Below are positions 1-5,642 of a stretch of 10,338 nt of DNA, one piece after another. The notes below the pieces were generated by a model, which saw only the letters and a list, made by a program, of their open reading frames with translations, had not been told where the DNA came from and did no database searches. Made by a program: the position numbers and the translations under genes. Each line of letters opens with the position of its first letter. Positions within the stretch are counted from its first letter, which is position 1. This DNA is from Candidatus Puniceispirillum sp. (GTDB taxonomy: Bacteria > Pseudomonadota > Alphaproteobacteria > Puniceispirillales > Puniceispirillaceae). The DNA lies in NCBI GenBank assembly GCA_016778825.1, contig JADHOU010000033.1, forward strand, positions 1-10,338, written 5' to 3'.

Positions 1-157
1 TGATCCGGTAGGCAAGAGCGCGAAGGCCCCAATATTCACGTTTTTTGATTGATCCGCCGGCAGATGTAATGATCTCGGCAAATTCATCAGCCATGGTTTC
101 CACCTGGGCTGCAGTAATATCCTGACGTGCAATTAGCACACTTTCATACAAGCGCAT
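1..157 (-). CDS. rpsF: 30S ribosomal protein S6, N-terminal part (cut by window edge)
   Basis: S6 is a small-subunit ribosomal protein that binds 16S rRNA with S18 in the platform of the 30S particle. The first 52 codons are visible, from the ATG at 157-155 down to base 1; the family is usually about 100-150 residues, so roughly half is missing. The N-terminus reads [13 protein letters not shown], followed by a helix rich in Ala, Glu and Met and then [15 protein letters not shown], which is the diagnostic S6 strand pattern in alphaproteobacteria. The start is fixed by GAGGGAGTT (169-161) three bases upstream of the ATG and by the family N-terminus. The upstream frame stays open but does not resemble S6. 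rpsR and rplI are expected beyond the window (established synteny, not seen). The leader carries two hairpins, described separately. Confidence 0.97.
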   Translation of the reverse strand, partial: MRLYESVLIARQDITAAQVETMADEFAEIITSAGGSIKKREYWGLRALAYRI

Positions 158-178
158 TATAACTCCCTCTGGCTTATC

Positions 179-202
179 GTTGCTGCCACCAGCGGCATCA
201 AC
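179..202 (-). promoter_or_regulatory. Leader hairpin 2 upstream of rpsF
   Basis: On the minus strand GTTG (202-199), a single A, TGCC (197-194), the loop GCTGGT, GGCA (187-184), a single G and CAAC (182-179) fold into two four-pair stems separated by one A-G mismatch. The structure ends 21 bases before the rpsF ATG, close enough to affect ribosome loading. S6 with S18 is known to bind a structured motif in its own mRNA leader in many bacteria, so autoregulation is possible. I could not confirm a match to that published motif. Confidence 0.45.
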
Positions 203-204
203 TA

Positions 205-218
205 ACCGGTTCCCCGGC
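205..218 (-). promoter_or_regulatory. Leader hairpin 1 upstream of rpsF (GGAA tetraloop)
   Basis: Read on the minus strand, GCCGG (218-214), loop GGAA (213-210) and CCGGT (209-205) form a five-pair stem, the outer pair being G-U, closed by a loop of the stable GNRA type. It lies 48 bases or more upstream of the rpsF start codon and directly precedes a second hairpin. The inverted repeat is seen in the sequence; its role in rpsF expression is inferred. Confidence 0.45.
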
Positions 219-308
219 AAGGATAAAGTCAATGATGTGTTCGCACTTGCGGCAGCAAAGCCCCAAGCCCGAGCCGCAACATACACTTTTTCCCCGTAAG
301 TGCAAGCC

Positions 309-336
309 GGTTTAGCAGAATTAATCGCGCTGTCAA
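309..336 (-). promoter_or_regulatory. Candidate sigma70-type promoter for rpsF
   Basis: On the minus strand a perfect -35 box TTGACA (336-331) is followed after 16 bases by TAAACC (314-309), which matches three of six positions of the -10 consensus. A transcript from here would start near 302 and carry a leader of about 145 bases containing both hairpins upstream of rpsF. The -35 box is strong and the -10 box weak, which is common among alphaproteobacterial promoters. The position is plausible, but there is no direct evidence. Confidence 0.4.
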
Positions 337-498
337 ACCTGCCAGACAGCCTGCCTTTAGCGTTTGCCCATTATGCAAGGCGGCAAATAGTTGCCTTTGC
401 AAAGCCATCTGGCATAGGGTCTGATATATGTCGCGCGTCATCAGCGTTGGTTTAACTTCATGTTCATGCTGGCTTTGGTCAGTGAGCGGGTGGATTAT

Positions 499-1449
499 AT
501 GACAAATAGTTTGATTGCATTTTTGTTTCCCGGGCAGGGATCACAGGCGGTTGGTATGGGTGGCGCTTTGGCAGCGTCACATGCAGTGGCCAAACAGGTT
601 TTTGAAGAAATCAATAACGCGCTTGACGAAAATCTGTTTGCCATCATGCAGGATGGGCCAGATGATGCCATTCGCATGACACGAAATGCCCAGCCAGCCT
701 TATTTGCAACATCGATGGCGGCGGTTCGAGTTCTTGAAGCCGAGCTTGGCGCACCACTGAGCAGCCGTGGCGGTATGACAGCAGGCCATTCGCTTGGCGA
801 ATATGCCGCCTTGGCTGCATCGGGCAGCCTGTCGATAAGCGATGCGGCGCGGTTGCTCCGCCAGCGTGGTGATTCGATGCAATCGGCGGTTCCGGTTGGC
901 GAAGGCGCAATGGCGGCAATTCTTGGCGGTGATGAAGACCAAATCAATGCCATTCTTGCCGATGCAAAATCATCAGGCCTTGTCCAGATCGCCAATGACA
1001 ATGCCCCCGGTCAAATCGTCATTAGTGGCGCAGCTGGTGCGGTTGATGCGGCGATTAAAATTGCCAAGGCAGCTGGTTTGCGACGGGCAATCAAACTGCC
1101 CGTTTCAGCGCCGTTTCATTGCGATTTAATGGCACCTGCCGCCGATGTAATGGCAAAATTATTGGCAGATACGAATTTGTCCGATGCGCTTATGCCAGTT
1201 TATTGCAATGTGTCGGCTGCTGCCGAGACGCGCGCTGATCATTTGCGGGCGAATCTTGTCACACAGGTCACGGCGCGGGTTCGGTGGCGCGAATCAGTGA
1301 TGGCAATGAGCGCTGCCGGTGCAACCAAATTTATCGAGCTTGGGACGGGTAAAGTTCTGTCCGGGCTGGTAAAACGCAGCATCGAGTCGGATGCTGTCGT
1401 TAATATGGACGGGCCAGATGATCTGGACAGCGTCTTGGCCGAGATGTAG
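499..1449 (+). CDS. fabD: Malonyl-CoA:ACP transacylase FabD
   Basis: FabD moves malonyl from coenzyme A to the phosphopantetheine arm of acyl carrier protein, providing the two-carbon donor for fatty-acid elongation in the cytoplasm. The 316-residue product is of normal length. It shows FPGQGSQ at 10-16 (oxyanion-hole Gln), the nucleophile elbow GHSLG with Ser98, Arg123 in RQRG (malonyl carboxylate binding) and His207 in APFHCDLM (catalytic His). I chose the ATG at 499 because MTNSLIAFLFPGQG matches the family N-terminus. An ATG at 460 would add 13 residues without family support or a ribosome-binding site. The site before 499 is itself weak (GGGTGG about 5 bases upstream). It is first of the fab group, 59 bases before fabG, with a hairpin in that gap. 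Confidence 0.97.
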   Translation: MTNSLIAFLFPGQGSQAVGMGGALAASHAVAKQVFEEINNALDENLFAIMQDGPDDAIRMTRNAQPALFATSMAAVRVLEAELGAPLSSRGGMTAGHSLGEYAALAASGSLSISDAARLLRQRGDSMQSAVPVGEGAMAAILGGDEDQINAILADAKSSGLVQIANDNAPGQIVISGAAGAVDAAIKIAKAAGLRRAIKLPVSAPFHCDLMAPAADVMAKLLADTNLSDALMPVYCNVSAAAETRADHLRANLVTQVTARVRWRESVMAMSAAGATKFIELGTGKVLSGLVKRSIESDAVVNMDGPDDLDSVLAEM

Positions 1450-1473
1450 TTTAAACGACGACAAAGTTTCAAG

Positions 1474-1488
1474 CACGGCCAAGCCGTG
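1474..1488 (+). promoter_or_regulatory. Hairpin between fabD and fabG
   Basis: CACGGC (1474-1479), loop CAA and GCCGTG (1483-1488) form a perfect six-pair stem, with two more A-T pairs possible beyond a G-A mismatch. Only three T residues follow, so it is a poor intrinsic terminator. It may be an attenuator, an RNA-processing site or a 3'-end stabiliser of fabD mRNA. The repeat is seen; the role is inferred. Confidence 0.5.
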
Positions 1489-1508
1489 ATTTCCAAAAAG
1501 GTGTTTTC

Positions 1509-2249
1509 ATGTTTGATCTTAAGAACAAAATCGCTCTTGTTACGGGTGCTAGTGGCGGCATTGGTGCCGAAATTGCCAAGGCATTGCATGCACAGGGCGC
1601 AACGGTTGTGCTTCATGGCACCCGCGCTGAAAAGCTGGAGTCCTTGAGGGCCGAGCTTGGCGAGCGCGCCTTTGTGGTGACCGCCAATCTTGCTGATCGT
1701 GACGCGGTGGCAGGATTGATTGATGCGGCTAGCGCGGCTGCCGATGGGCCAATTGCGATCCTGGTGAATAATGCAGGCATCACCCGCGATGGATTATTGA
1801 TGCGGATGAAAGATGAAGATTGGGATGACGTTTTAGAGGTCAATATGACGGCAAGCATGATCTTATGCCGCGCGGCGATGCGGGCCATGATGAAGGCACG
1901 CTCAGGCCGGATCATCTCGATTTCATCGGTTGTCGGGGTGACTGGCAATCCGGGGCAGACAAATTATGCAGCGTCAAAGGCTGGCATGATTGGCTTCAGC
2001 AAATCATTGGCCGCCGAAGTGGCCAGTCGCGGCATTACCGTAAATATTGTTGCACCGGGCTTTATCGAAACACAGATGACGGATGTTTTGGATGAAGGGC
2101 AAAAGGCAAATTTATTGACGCGTGTTCCGGCTGGACGGCTTGGCACGTCTGCGGAAATCGCCGCCTCGGTGGTGTTTCTCGCAAGTGATGAGGCCGCCTA
2201 TGTTACCGGGATGACGATGCATGTGAATGGTGGCATGGCGATGCTTTAA
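1509..2249 (+). CDS. fabG: 3-oxoacyl-[acyl-carrier-protein] reductase FabG
   Basis: FabG is the NADPH-dependent reductase that turns 3-ketoacyl-ACP into (3R)-hydroxyacyl-ACP in each elongation cycle. The 246-residue protein is a classical short-chain dehydrogenase/reductase of the usual FabG length. The dinucleotide-binding TGASGGIG is at 12-19, NNAG at 87-90, and the catalytic Ser140, Tyr153 and Lys157 lie in the ISISS and YAASK motifs. The C-terminus has YVTGMTMHVNGGM, typical of FabG itself. The ATG at 1509 follows AAAAAGGTG by about six bases. SDR paralogues with other substrates are common, but the position between fabD and acpP makes the fatty-acid role nearly certain. A 130-base gap with its own promoter signals follows before acpP. 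Confidence 0.97.
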   Translation: MFDLKNKIALVTGASGGIGAEIAKALHAQGATVVLHGTRAEKLESLRAELGERAFVVTANLADRDAVAGLIDAASAAADGPIAILVNNAGITRDGLLMRMKDEDWDDVLEVNMTASMILCRAAMRAMMKARSGRIISISSVVGVTGNPGQTNYAASKAGMIGFSKSLAAEVASRGITVNIVAPGFIETQMTDVLDEGQKANLLTRVPAGRLGTSAEIAASVVFLASDEAAYVTGMTMHVNGGMAML

Positions 2250-2265
2250 ATGCTGTTTGAGCGCG

Positions 2266-2278
2266 TTATAGTGATAAA
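2266..2278 (+). repeat. 13-base sequence shared with the surA upstream region (copy 1)
   Basis: TTATAGTGATAAA lies 16 bases after the fabG stop, overlapping the -35 region of the candidate acpP promoter. An identical copy is found on the minus strand at 8914-8902 between lptG and surA. Both are noncoding. It could be an operator or promoter element, or coincidence between AT-rich spacers. Confidence 0.4.
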
Positions 2279-2284
2279 CGGGGC

Positions 2285-2293
2285 TGGTATAAG
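2285..2293 (+). promoter_or_regulatory. Candidate extended -10 promoter for acpP
   Basis: TGGTATAAG fits the extended -10 pattern TGnTATAAT with a single mismatch in the hexamer (2288-2293). The -35 position 17 bases upstream (GTTATA, 2265-2270) matches poorly, as extended -10 promoters allow. Transcription would begin near 2300 and give a leader of about 80 bases with a hairpin. A separate promoter makes sense because acyl carrier protein is needed in far larger amounts than the fab enzymes. Confidence 0.4.
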
Positions 2294-2334
2294 ATAAAAA
2301 ACTATGTTATTGGCCGCCATCTTTTGAATTCTCC

Positions 2335-2350
2335 GACCGGACTTCCGGTC
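2335..2350 (+). promoter_or_regulatory. Hairpin in the acpP leader
   Basis: GACCGG (2335-2340), loop ACTT and CCGGTC (2345-2350) form a perfect six-pair stem 29 bases before the acpP start and 16 bases before its ribosome-binding site. It is followed by AAAATC rather than a T run, so it does not look like a terminator. A 5'-leader hairpin that protects or tunes a highly expressed mRNA is the simplest reading. The structure is visible; the role is inferred. Confidence 0.5.
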
Positions 2351-2379
2351 AAAATCTAAGCTTCTCAGAGGGGGCAATA

Positions 2380-2616
2380 ATGAGCGATATCGCAGGTCGT
2401 GTTAAGAATATTGTAGTAGAACATTTGGGTGTAGACGCTGATAAGGTTGTTGAAGACGCAAGCTTCATCGATGATCTTGGCGCGGATAGCCTTGATACAG
2501 TTGAGCTGGTCATGGCATTCGAAGAAGAGTTCGGTGTTGAAATTCCTGATGATGCTGCCGAGCGTATCCTTACTGTGAAAGACGCTGTGTCGTTCCTCGA
2601 AGAAGCTGCTGCTTAA
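2380..2616 (+). CDS. acpP: Acyl carrier protein AcpP
   Basis: AcpP carries growing acyl chains as thioesters on a 4'-phosphopantetheine arm and hands them between FabD, FabF, FabG and the acyltransferases of phospholipid and lipid A synthesis. The 78-residue acidic product has the standard length. The modification site is Ser37 in the [12 protein letters not shown] motif, followed by the acidic recognition helix ([11 protein letters not shown]). The start ATG has one of the strongest ribosome-binding sites in the window, AGAGGGGG at 2367-2374, five bases upstream, consistent with very high expression. It has its own candidate promoter and leader hairpin, and a second, larger hairpin follows the stop codon, so acpP can be read both as part of the fab run and as a nearly independent transcript. 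Confidence 0.98.
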   Translation: MSDIAGRVKNIVVEHLGVDADKVVEDASFIDDLGADSLDTVELVMAFEEEFGVEIPDDAAERILTVKDAVSFLEEAAA

Positions 2617-2641
2617 CTTTCAGCGTTTCGAAAAAATTTGC

Positions 2642-2672
2642 GCTGTGCATGGCCGGTCGGGTGTTGCACAGC
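2642..2672 (+). promoter_or_regulatory. Hairpin between acpP and fabF (possible attenuator)
   Basis: GCTGTGCA (2642-2649) and TGCACAGC (2665-2672) form a perfect eight-pair stem with a 15-base loop. The nearest T run (2690-2694) begins 17 bases after the stem, too far for a standard intrinsic terminator. Placed just after the acpP stop, it could define or protect the 3' end of a short abundant acpP mRNA and reduce read-through into fabF. Pairing is seen; function is inferred. Confidence 0.5.
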
Positions 2673-2696
2673 CATTGAGTTTCACCTGATTTTTCT

Positions 2697-2702
2697 GGAG
2701 GA
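2697..2702 (+). promoter_or_regulatory. Ribosome-binding site fixing the TTG start of fabF
   Basis: GGAGGA sits five bases before TTG 2708-2710. It is the reason for choosing that TTG over the next ATG codons at 2732 and 2738, which fall inside the conserved first strand of the protein. Confidence 0.75.
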
Positions 2703-2707
2703 TTGCC

Positions 2708-3970
2708 TTGCGCCGTGTTGTAGTTACCGGAATGGGAATGGTCACTCCGCTTGGATCTGGTGTCGACCATAATTGGTCGCAGATAATTGCAGGCAAAAGT
2801 GGCATTTCGCGCATCGAAGGTTTTGATGTGTCTGATATTTCGTGCCAAATTGCTGGCCAAGTGCCGGGGGCGGATGCCGTTGGCGGTCTTAATCTTGATG
2901 ATTGGATTGACCCGCGCGAGCAACGTAAACAAGATCGCTTTATCCAGCTTGGGCTAGTGGCTGCCTGTCAGGCCGTCGAGGATTCGGACTGGAAGCCGCA
3001 AGATCGAGAAGCGCAGAACCGTACCGGCGTTATGATTGGATCGGGCATTGGTGGTCTTGAATCGATCGTGAAAACCGATCAGCTTATGCACGAAAAAGGA
3101 CCGAGGCGGATTAGCCCGTTCTTCATTCCGTCGGCGCTAATTAATCTTATCTCAGGTCATGTATCAATCCGCTATGGATTTCGCGGGCCTAATCATGCTG
3201 TTGTGACGGCCTGTTCAACTGGCGCGCATGCCATTGGTGATGCGGCGCGCATGGTCGCGCTTGATGATGCTGATGTTATGGTCGCTGGCGGTGCCGAGGC
3301 GGCGGTTTGCCGTATTGGCATGGCAGGATTTGCCGCTGCACGCGCTTTATCGACAAACTATAATGATACGCCCGAAGTGGCGTCACGCCCGTGGGACAAA
3401 GGCCGTGATGGATTTGTTATGGGCGAGGGCGCGGGCATTGTTGTTCTTGAAGAACTGGAACATGCCAAGGCGCGCGGTGCCAAAATCTATGGCGAGATCA
3501 AAGGCTATGGCATGTCGGGTGACGCGCATCATATTACCGCACCTGCCGAAGATGGCGATGGTGGTTTCCGTGCGATGCAGGCAGCGTTAAAGCGTGCTGG
3601 GCTTGCGCCAAGTGATATTGATTATGTGAATGCGCATGGCACATCAACCCCGCTTGGCGATCTGATTGAAGCCAAAGCAGTTGCACGGCTTCTTGGTGAT
3701 GCGGCGGCAAATGTGTCGATTTCTTCGACAAAAAGCGCAACCGGCCATCTGCTAGGTGCGGCCGGTGCGATCGAAGCCATTTATGCAATCAAAACAGTGC
3801 AAACCGGTAATTTACCGCCGACATTGAATTTGAATGATCCTGAAGATCAGGTTGCTGATTTTGATCTTGTGCCGTTAAATTCGCGTCACCGCAAAGTGCG
3901 CAACGCGATGTCAAATTCATTTGGCTTTGGCGGCACGAATGCATCACTCATCATGGGTGAGGTTACCTGA
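2708..3970 (+). CDS. fabF: 3-oxoacyl-[acyl-carrier-protein] synthase II FabF (TTG start)
   Basis: FabF is the decarboxylating condensing enzyme that joins acyl groups to malonyl-ACP, extending chains and, in many bacteria, adjusting cis-vaccenate with temperature. The 420-residue protein has the thiolase fold and a complete Cys-His-His set: Cys169 in TACSTGAHAIG, His310 in NAHGTSTPLGD and His347 in ATGHLLGAAGAIE, with Lys342 in STKSATGH and the C-terminal GFGGTN loop at 406-411. Length and motif spacing fit FabF rather than FabB. Translation starts at TTG, supported by GGAGGA five bases upstream and by the N-terminus RRVVVTGMGMVTPLG. The weaker start and the hairpin just upstream would both lower expression relative to acpP. 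Its TGA shares one base with the ATG of mltG, implying translational coupling. Confidence 0.97.
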   Translation: MRRVVVTGMGMVTPLGSGVDHNWSQIIAGKSGISRIEGFDVSDISCQIAGQVPGADAVGGLNLDDWIDPREQRKQDRFIQLGLVAACQAVEDSDWKPQDREAQNRTGVMIGSGIGGLESIVKTDQLMHEKGPRRISPFFIPSALINLISGHVSIRYGFRGPNHAVVTACSTGAHAIGDAARMVALDDADVMVAGGAEAAVCRIGMAGFAAARALSTNYNDTPEVASRPWDKGRDGFVMGEGAGIVVLEELEHAKARGAKIYGEIKGYGMSGDAHHITAPAEDGDGGFRAMQAALKRAGLAPSDIDYVNAHGTSTPLGDLIEAKAVARLLGDAAANVSISSTKSATGHLLGAAGAIEAIYAIKTVQTGNLPPTLNLNDPEDQVADFDLVPLNSRHRKVRNAMSNSFGFGGTNASLIMGEVT

Positions 3971-4977
3971 TGCCTTCGCCTGCCGTCCGGATGTTATCCC
4001 GGTCGGCGATCATGATTGTGCTGCTTGGCTGTATCATTTCGGCCGGTGTGTATATCTGGCATGACCGGATGCTGCATGCAGCCGGCCCCCATCAGCAAGA
4101 TGTTCTGGTGATTGTTGAACATGGCGATGGGCATCAAGTGCTGCGGTCAGCTTTGAATCGTGCTGGGGTGATCCATCAAATTTACCATTATGATGCGGCG
4201 CGATTACTTGCTGGCAATCGGTTTTTGCCAAAGGCTGGTGAATTTTTGCTGCCAGCAAAATCCAGCCTTAGCCAAATCATGTCAATCATTCATCAAGGTT
4301 TTAGCTATCAACGCCGCTTGACGATTATCGAAGGTTTGCGAAGCGCTGATATTGTTCAGATCATCACCGATTTACCGCATTTGACGGGCACGATCGAAAC
4401 CATACCGGATGAGGGGAGTTTGCGCCCTGAAACCTATTTCTACACCTATGCCACCCCGCGGGATAAATTAATCGAGCGGATGCAGCAGACCCAACAAATT
4501 GCCCTTGCCGAAGCGTGGATTGATCGGGCTAAGAACCTGCCTTACAAAACCCCGCAAGACGCGCTGATCATGGCATCAATCATTGAAAAAGAAGCATCGG
4601 TAAATGCTGACCGGCGTCTTGTGGCTGCGGTATTGGTAAACCGTCTTAAACGCGGCATGCGGCTGCAATCTGATCCAACGGTGTTGTATGAGACGGCTGC
4701 CAGCCCGCAATCACCAATTTCGATTACAAAAACCCATCTGAAAACAAAAACACCGTGGAATACATATGTCATCAAAGGTTTGCCGAAAACACCTATTTGC
4801 AATCCGGGCGAAGAGTCACTTATGGCCGCATTAAATCCGGCTGATAGTGATTATCTCTATTTTGTATCTGATGGCAAAGGCGGGTTAAGATTTGCGAAAA
4901 CACTGGACGTGCATAACCGCAATGTAAGATTATTCAGAAAATTTGAAGCGGCAGCTAAAAAGGACAAGGCGCAATGA
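3970..4977 (+). CDS. mltG: Endolytic peptidoglycan transglycosylase MltG (YceG-like)
   Basis: MltG cuts nascent glycan strands in the periplasm at the inner membrane and so sets glycan chain length. The 335-residue product begins with a short basic segment and one membrane anchor at about 13-30, followed by a periplasmic part with a LysM-like region (about 44-110) and the YceG catalytic domain. The catalytic Glu is in MASIIEKEAS (Glu206 by alignment to the family motif). The other hallmarks are RLKRGMRLQSDPTV, TPWNTY (262-267) and GLPKTPICNPG (270-280). ATG 3970 overlaps the fabF stop (TGATG), with GAGG seven bases upstream. In E. coli mltG also lies downstream of fabF, past pabC. Its last four bases overlap gmk; the yicC gene commonly found between them in alphaproteobacteria is absent. 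Confidence 0.95.
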   Translation: MPSPAVRMLSRSAIMIVLLGCIISAGVYIWHDRMLHAAGPHQQDVLVIVEHGDGHQVLRSALNRAGVIHQIYHYDAARLLAGNRFLPKAGEFLLPAKSSLSQIMSIIHQGFSYQRRLTIIEGLRSADIVQIITDLPHLTGTIETIPDEGSLRPETYFYTYATPRDKLIERMQQTQQIALAEAWIDRAKNLPYKTPQDALIMASIIEKEASVNADRRLVAAVLVNRLKRGMRLQSDPTVLYETAASPQSPISITKTHLKTKTPWNTYVIKGLPKTPICNPGEESLMAALNPADSDYLYFVSDGKGGLRFAKTLDVHNRNVRLFRKFEAAAKKDKAQ

Positions 4978-5642
4978 GCAAAAACGCATCACCAGCCTCT
5001 GATAATCAAAATGGCCTTGGCGGCCGAAGGGGACTGATGCTTGTCCTGTCATCGCCATCTGGCGCGGGAAAGACCTCAATTTCACGGCGGCTTCTGGCCG
5101 AAGATGATGATCTAGAATTGTCGGTTTCGGCGACAACACGAAAGCGGCGTCCGGGCGAGGTTGAGGGCAAGGATTATCATTTTGTCACCGCCAATGATTT
5201 TCATATGATGATCAATAATCGTGAGATGCTGGAATATGCGAAGGTGTTTGATCATTATTACGGCACGCCTTCCGCGCCCGTAATGGCAGCGCTTGGCGCG
5301 GGGCGTGATGTGCTGTTTGATATTGATTGGCAAGGCACGCAGCAGCTTGCCGATGCAAGCCGCGAAGATCTGGTGTCGGTATTTATTTTGCCGCCGTCAA
5401 CGCGCGATCTGGAAAAAAGGTTGTTAAGCCGCGCCCAAGATAGTGCTGACGTTGTTGCGTCACGAATGGCCAAAGCGTCGGATGAAATCAGTCATTATCG
5501 TGAATATGATTATATTTTGGTCAATGCTGATCTCGATCAGGCTGTCAAGGAGGTTCGGACGATTTTGCAGGCCGAACGGCTGCGCCGTGATCGGCAGATT
5601 GGCCTAACCGATTTAGTAAAACGGCTTCGCGCTGGCTATTAG
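4974..5642 (+). CDS. gmk: Guanylate kinase Gmk
   Basis: Gmk phosphorylates GMP to GDP with ATP, feeding GTP, dGTP and (p)ppGpp pools. The 222-residue protein has the P-loop SSPSGAGKTS (Lys33, Thr34), the GMP-binding segment SATTRKRRPGEVEGKDYHF (52-70) and the Walker-B-like DVLFDIDWQG (112-121). A lid with Arg-rich LEKRLLSRAQD follows at about 146-156, then SHYREYDYILVN. It carries about 20 residues before the P-loop strand. The segment RRGLMLVLSSPSG is shared with alphaproteobacterial Gmk, which supports the start at 4974, in an ATGA overlap with mltG and with AGGA and AAGG upstream. A second ATG at 5037 follows AAGGGGA and could serve as a minor internal start. Its TAG overlaps the TAA of convergent rsmA. 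Confidence 0.96.
   Translation: MSKNASPASDNQNGLGGRRGLMLVLSSPSGAGKTSISRRLLAEDDDLELSVSATTRKRRPGEVEGKDYHFVTANDFHMMINNREMLEYAKVFDHYYGTPSAPVMAALGAGRDVLFDIDWQGTQQLADASREDLVSVFILPPSTRDLEKRLLSRAQDSADVVASRMAKASDEISHYREYDYILVNADLDQAVKEVRTILQAERLRRDRQIGLTDLVKRLRAGY

Larger units (their letters stand above)
158..498. other. Divergent intergenic region rpsF / fabD
   Basis: These 341 bases separate two divergent genes and contain no open frame that I accept as a gene. On the minus strand they hold a possible rpsF promoter (336-309) and two hairpins (218-205 and 202-179) in the rpsF leader. On the plus strand a weak promoter-like pair for fabD can be picked out: TTGCCC at 364-369, a 16-base spacer and AATAGT at 386-391, four of six matches to each consensus box. 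It overlaps a short inverted repeat (GGCAA 382-386, TTGCC 391-395), so it is only a suggestion. Several short frames stay open here on both strands, including a small Cys-rich one on the minus strand ending at 202, but none has a convincing ribosome-binding site. Confidence 0.7.

Noticed and set aside
204..232. TTGACT (232-227, minus strand) as the rpsF -35 box.
   Set aside because: At 16-19 base spacing there is no acceptable -10 box, and the transcript would start inside the leader hairpins.
375..400. Inverted repeat (GCAA, GGCAA / TTGCC, TTGC) upstream of fabD as a terminator or operator.
   Set aside because: The outer and inner stems are offset by an asymmetric loop and there is no T run; too weak for a separate call.
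229..441. A 70-codon minus-strand frame between rpsF and fabD.
   Set aside because: It has no ribosome-binding site, no family resemblance that I recognise, and codons (CTA, AGG, ATA) unlike the neighbouring genes; it overlaps the candidate rpsF promoter.
460..498. Upstream ATG codons that would lengthen FabD by up to 13 residues.
   Set aside because: The extra residues do not match the family N-terminus and have no ribosome-binding site; ATG 499 gives the expected MTNSLIAFLFPGQG.
842..1129. Long open frames in other frames and on the opposite strand within fabD, fabG, fabF, mltG and surA.
   Set aside because: They are shadows of well-supported genes; none has a family motif or a ribosome-binding site.
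5027..5039. AAGGGGA followed by ATG inside gmk as the true start.
   Set aside because: It would remove RRGL, which is conserved before the P-loop strand in alphaproteobacterial Gmk; spacing is only three bases. At most a secondary start.
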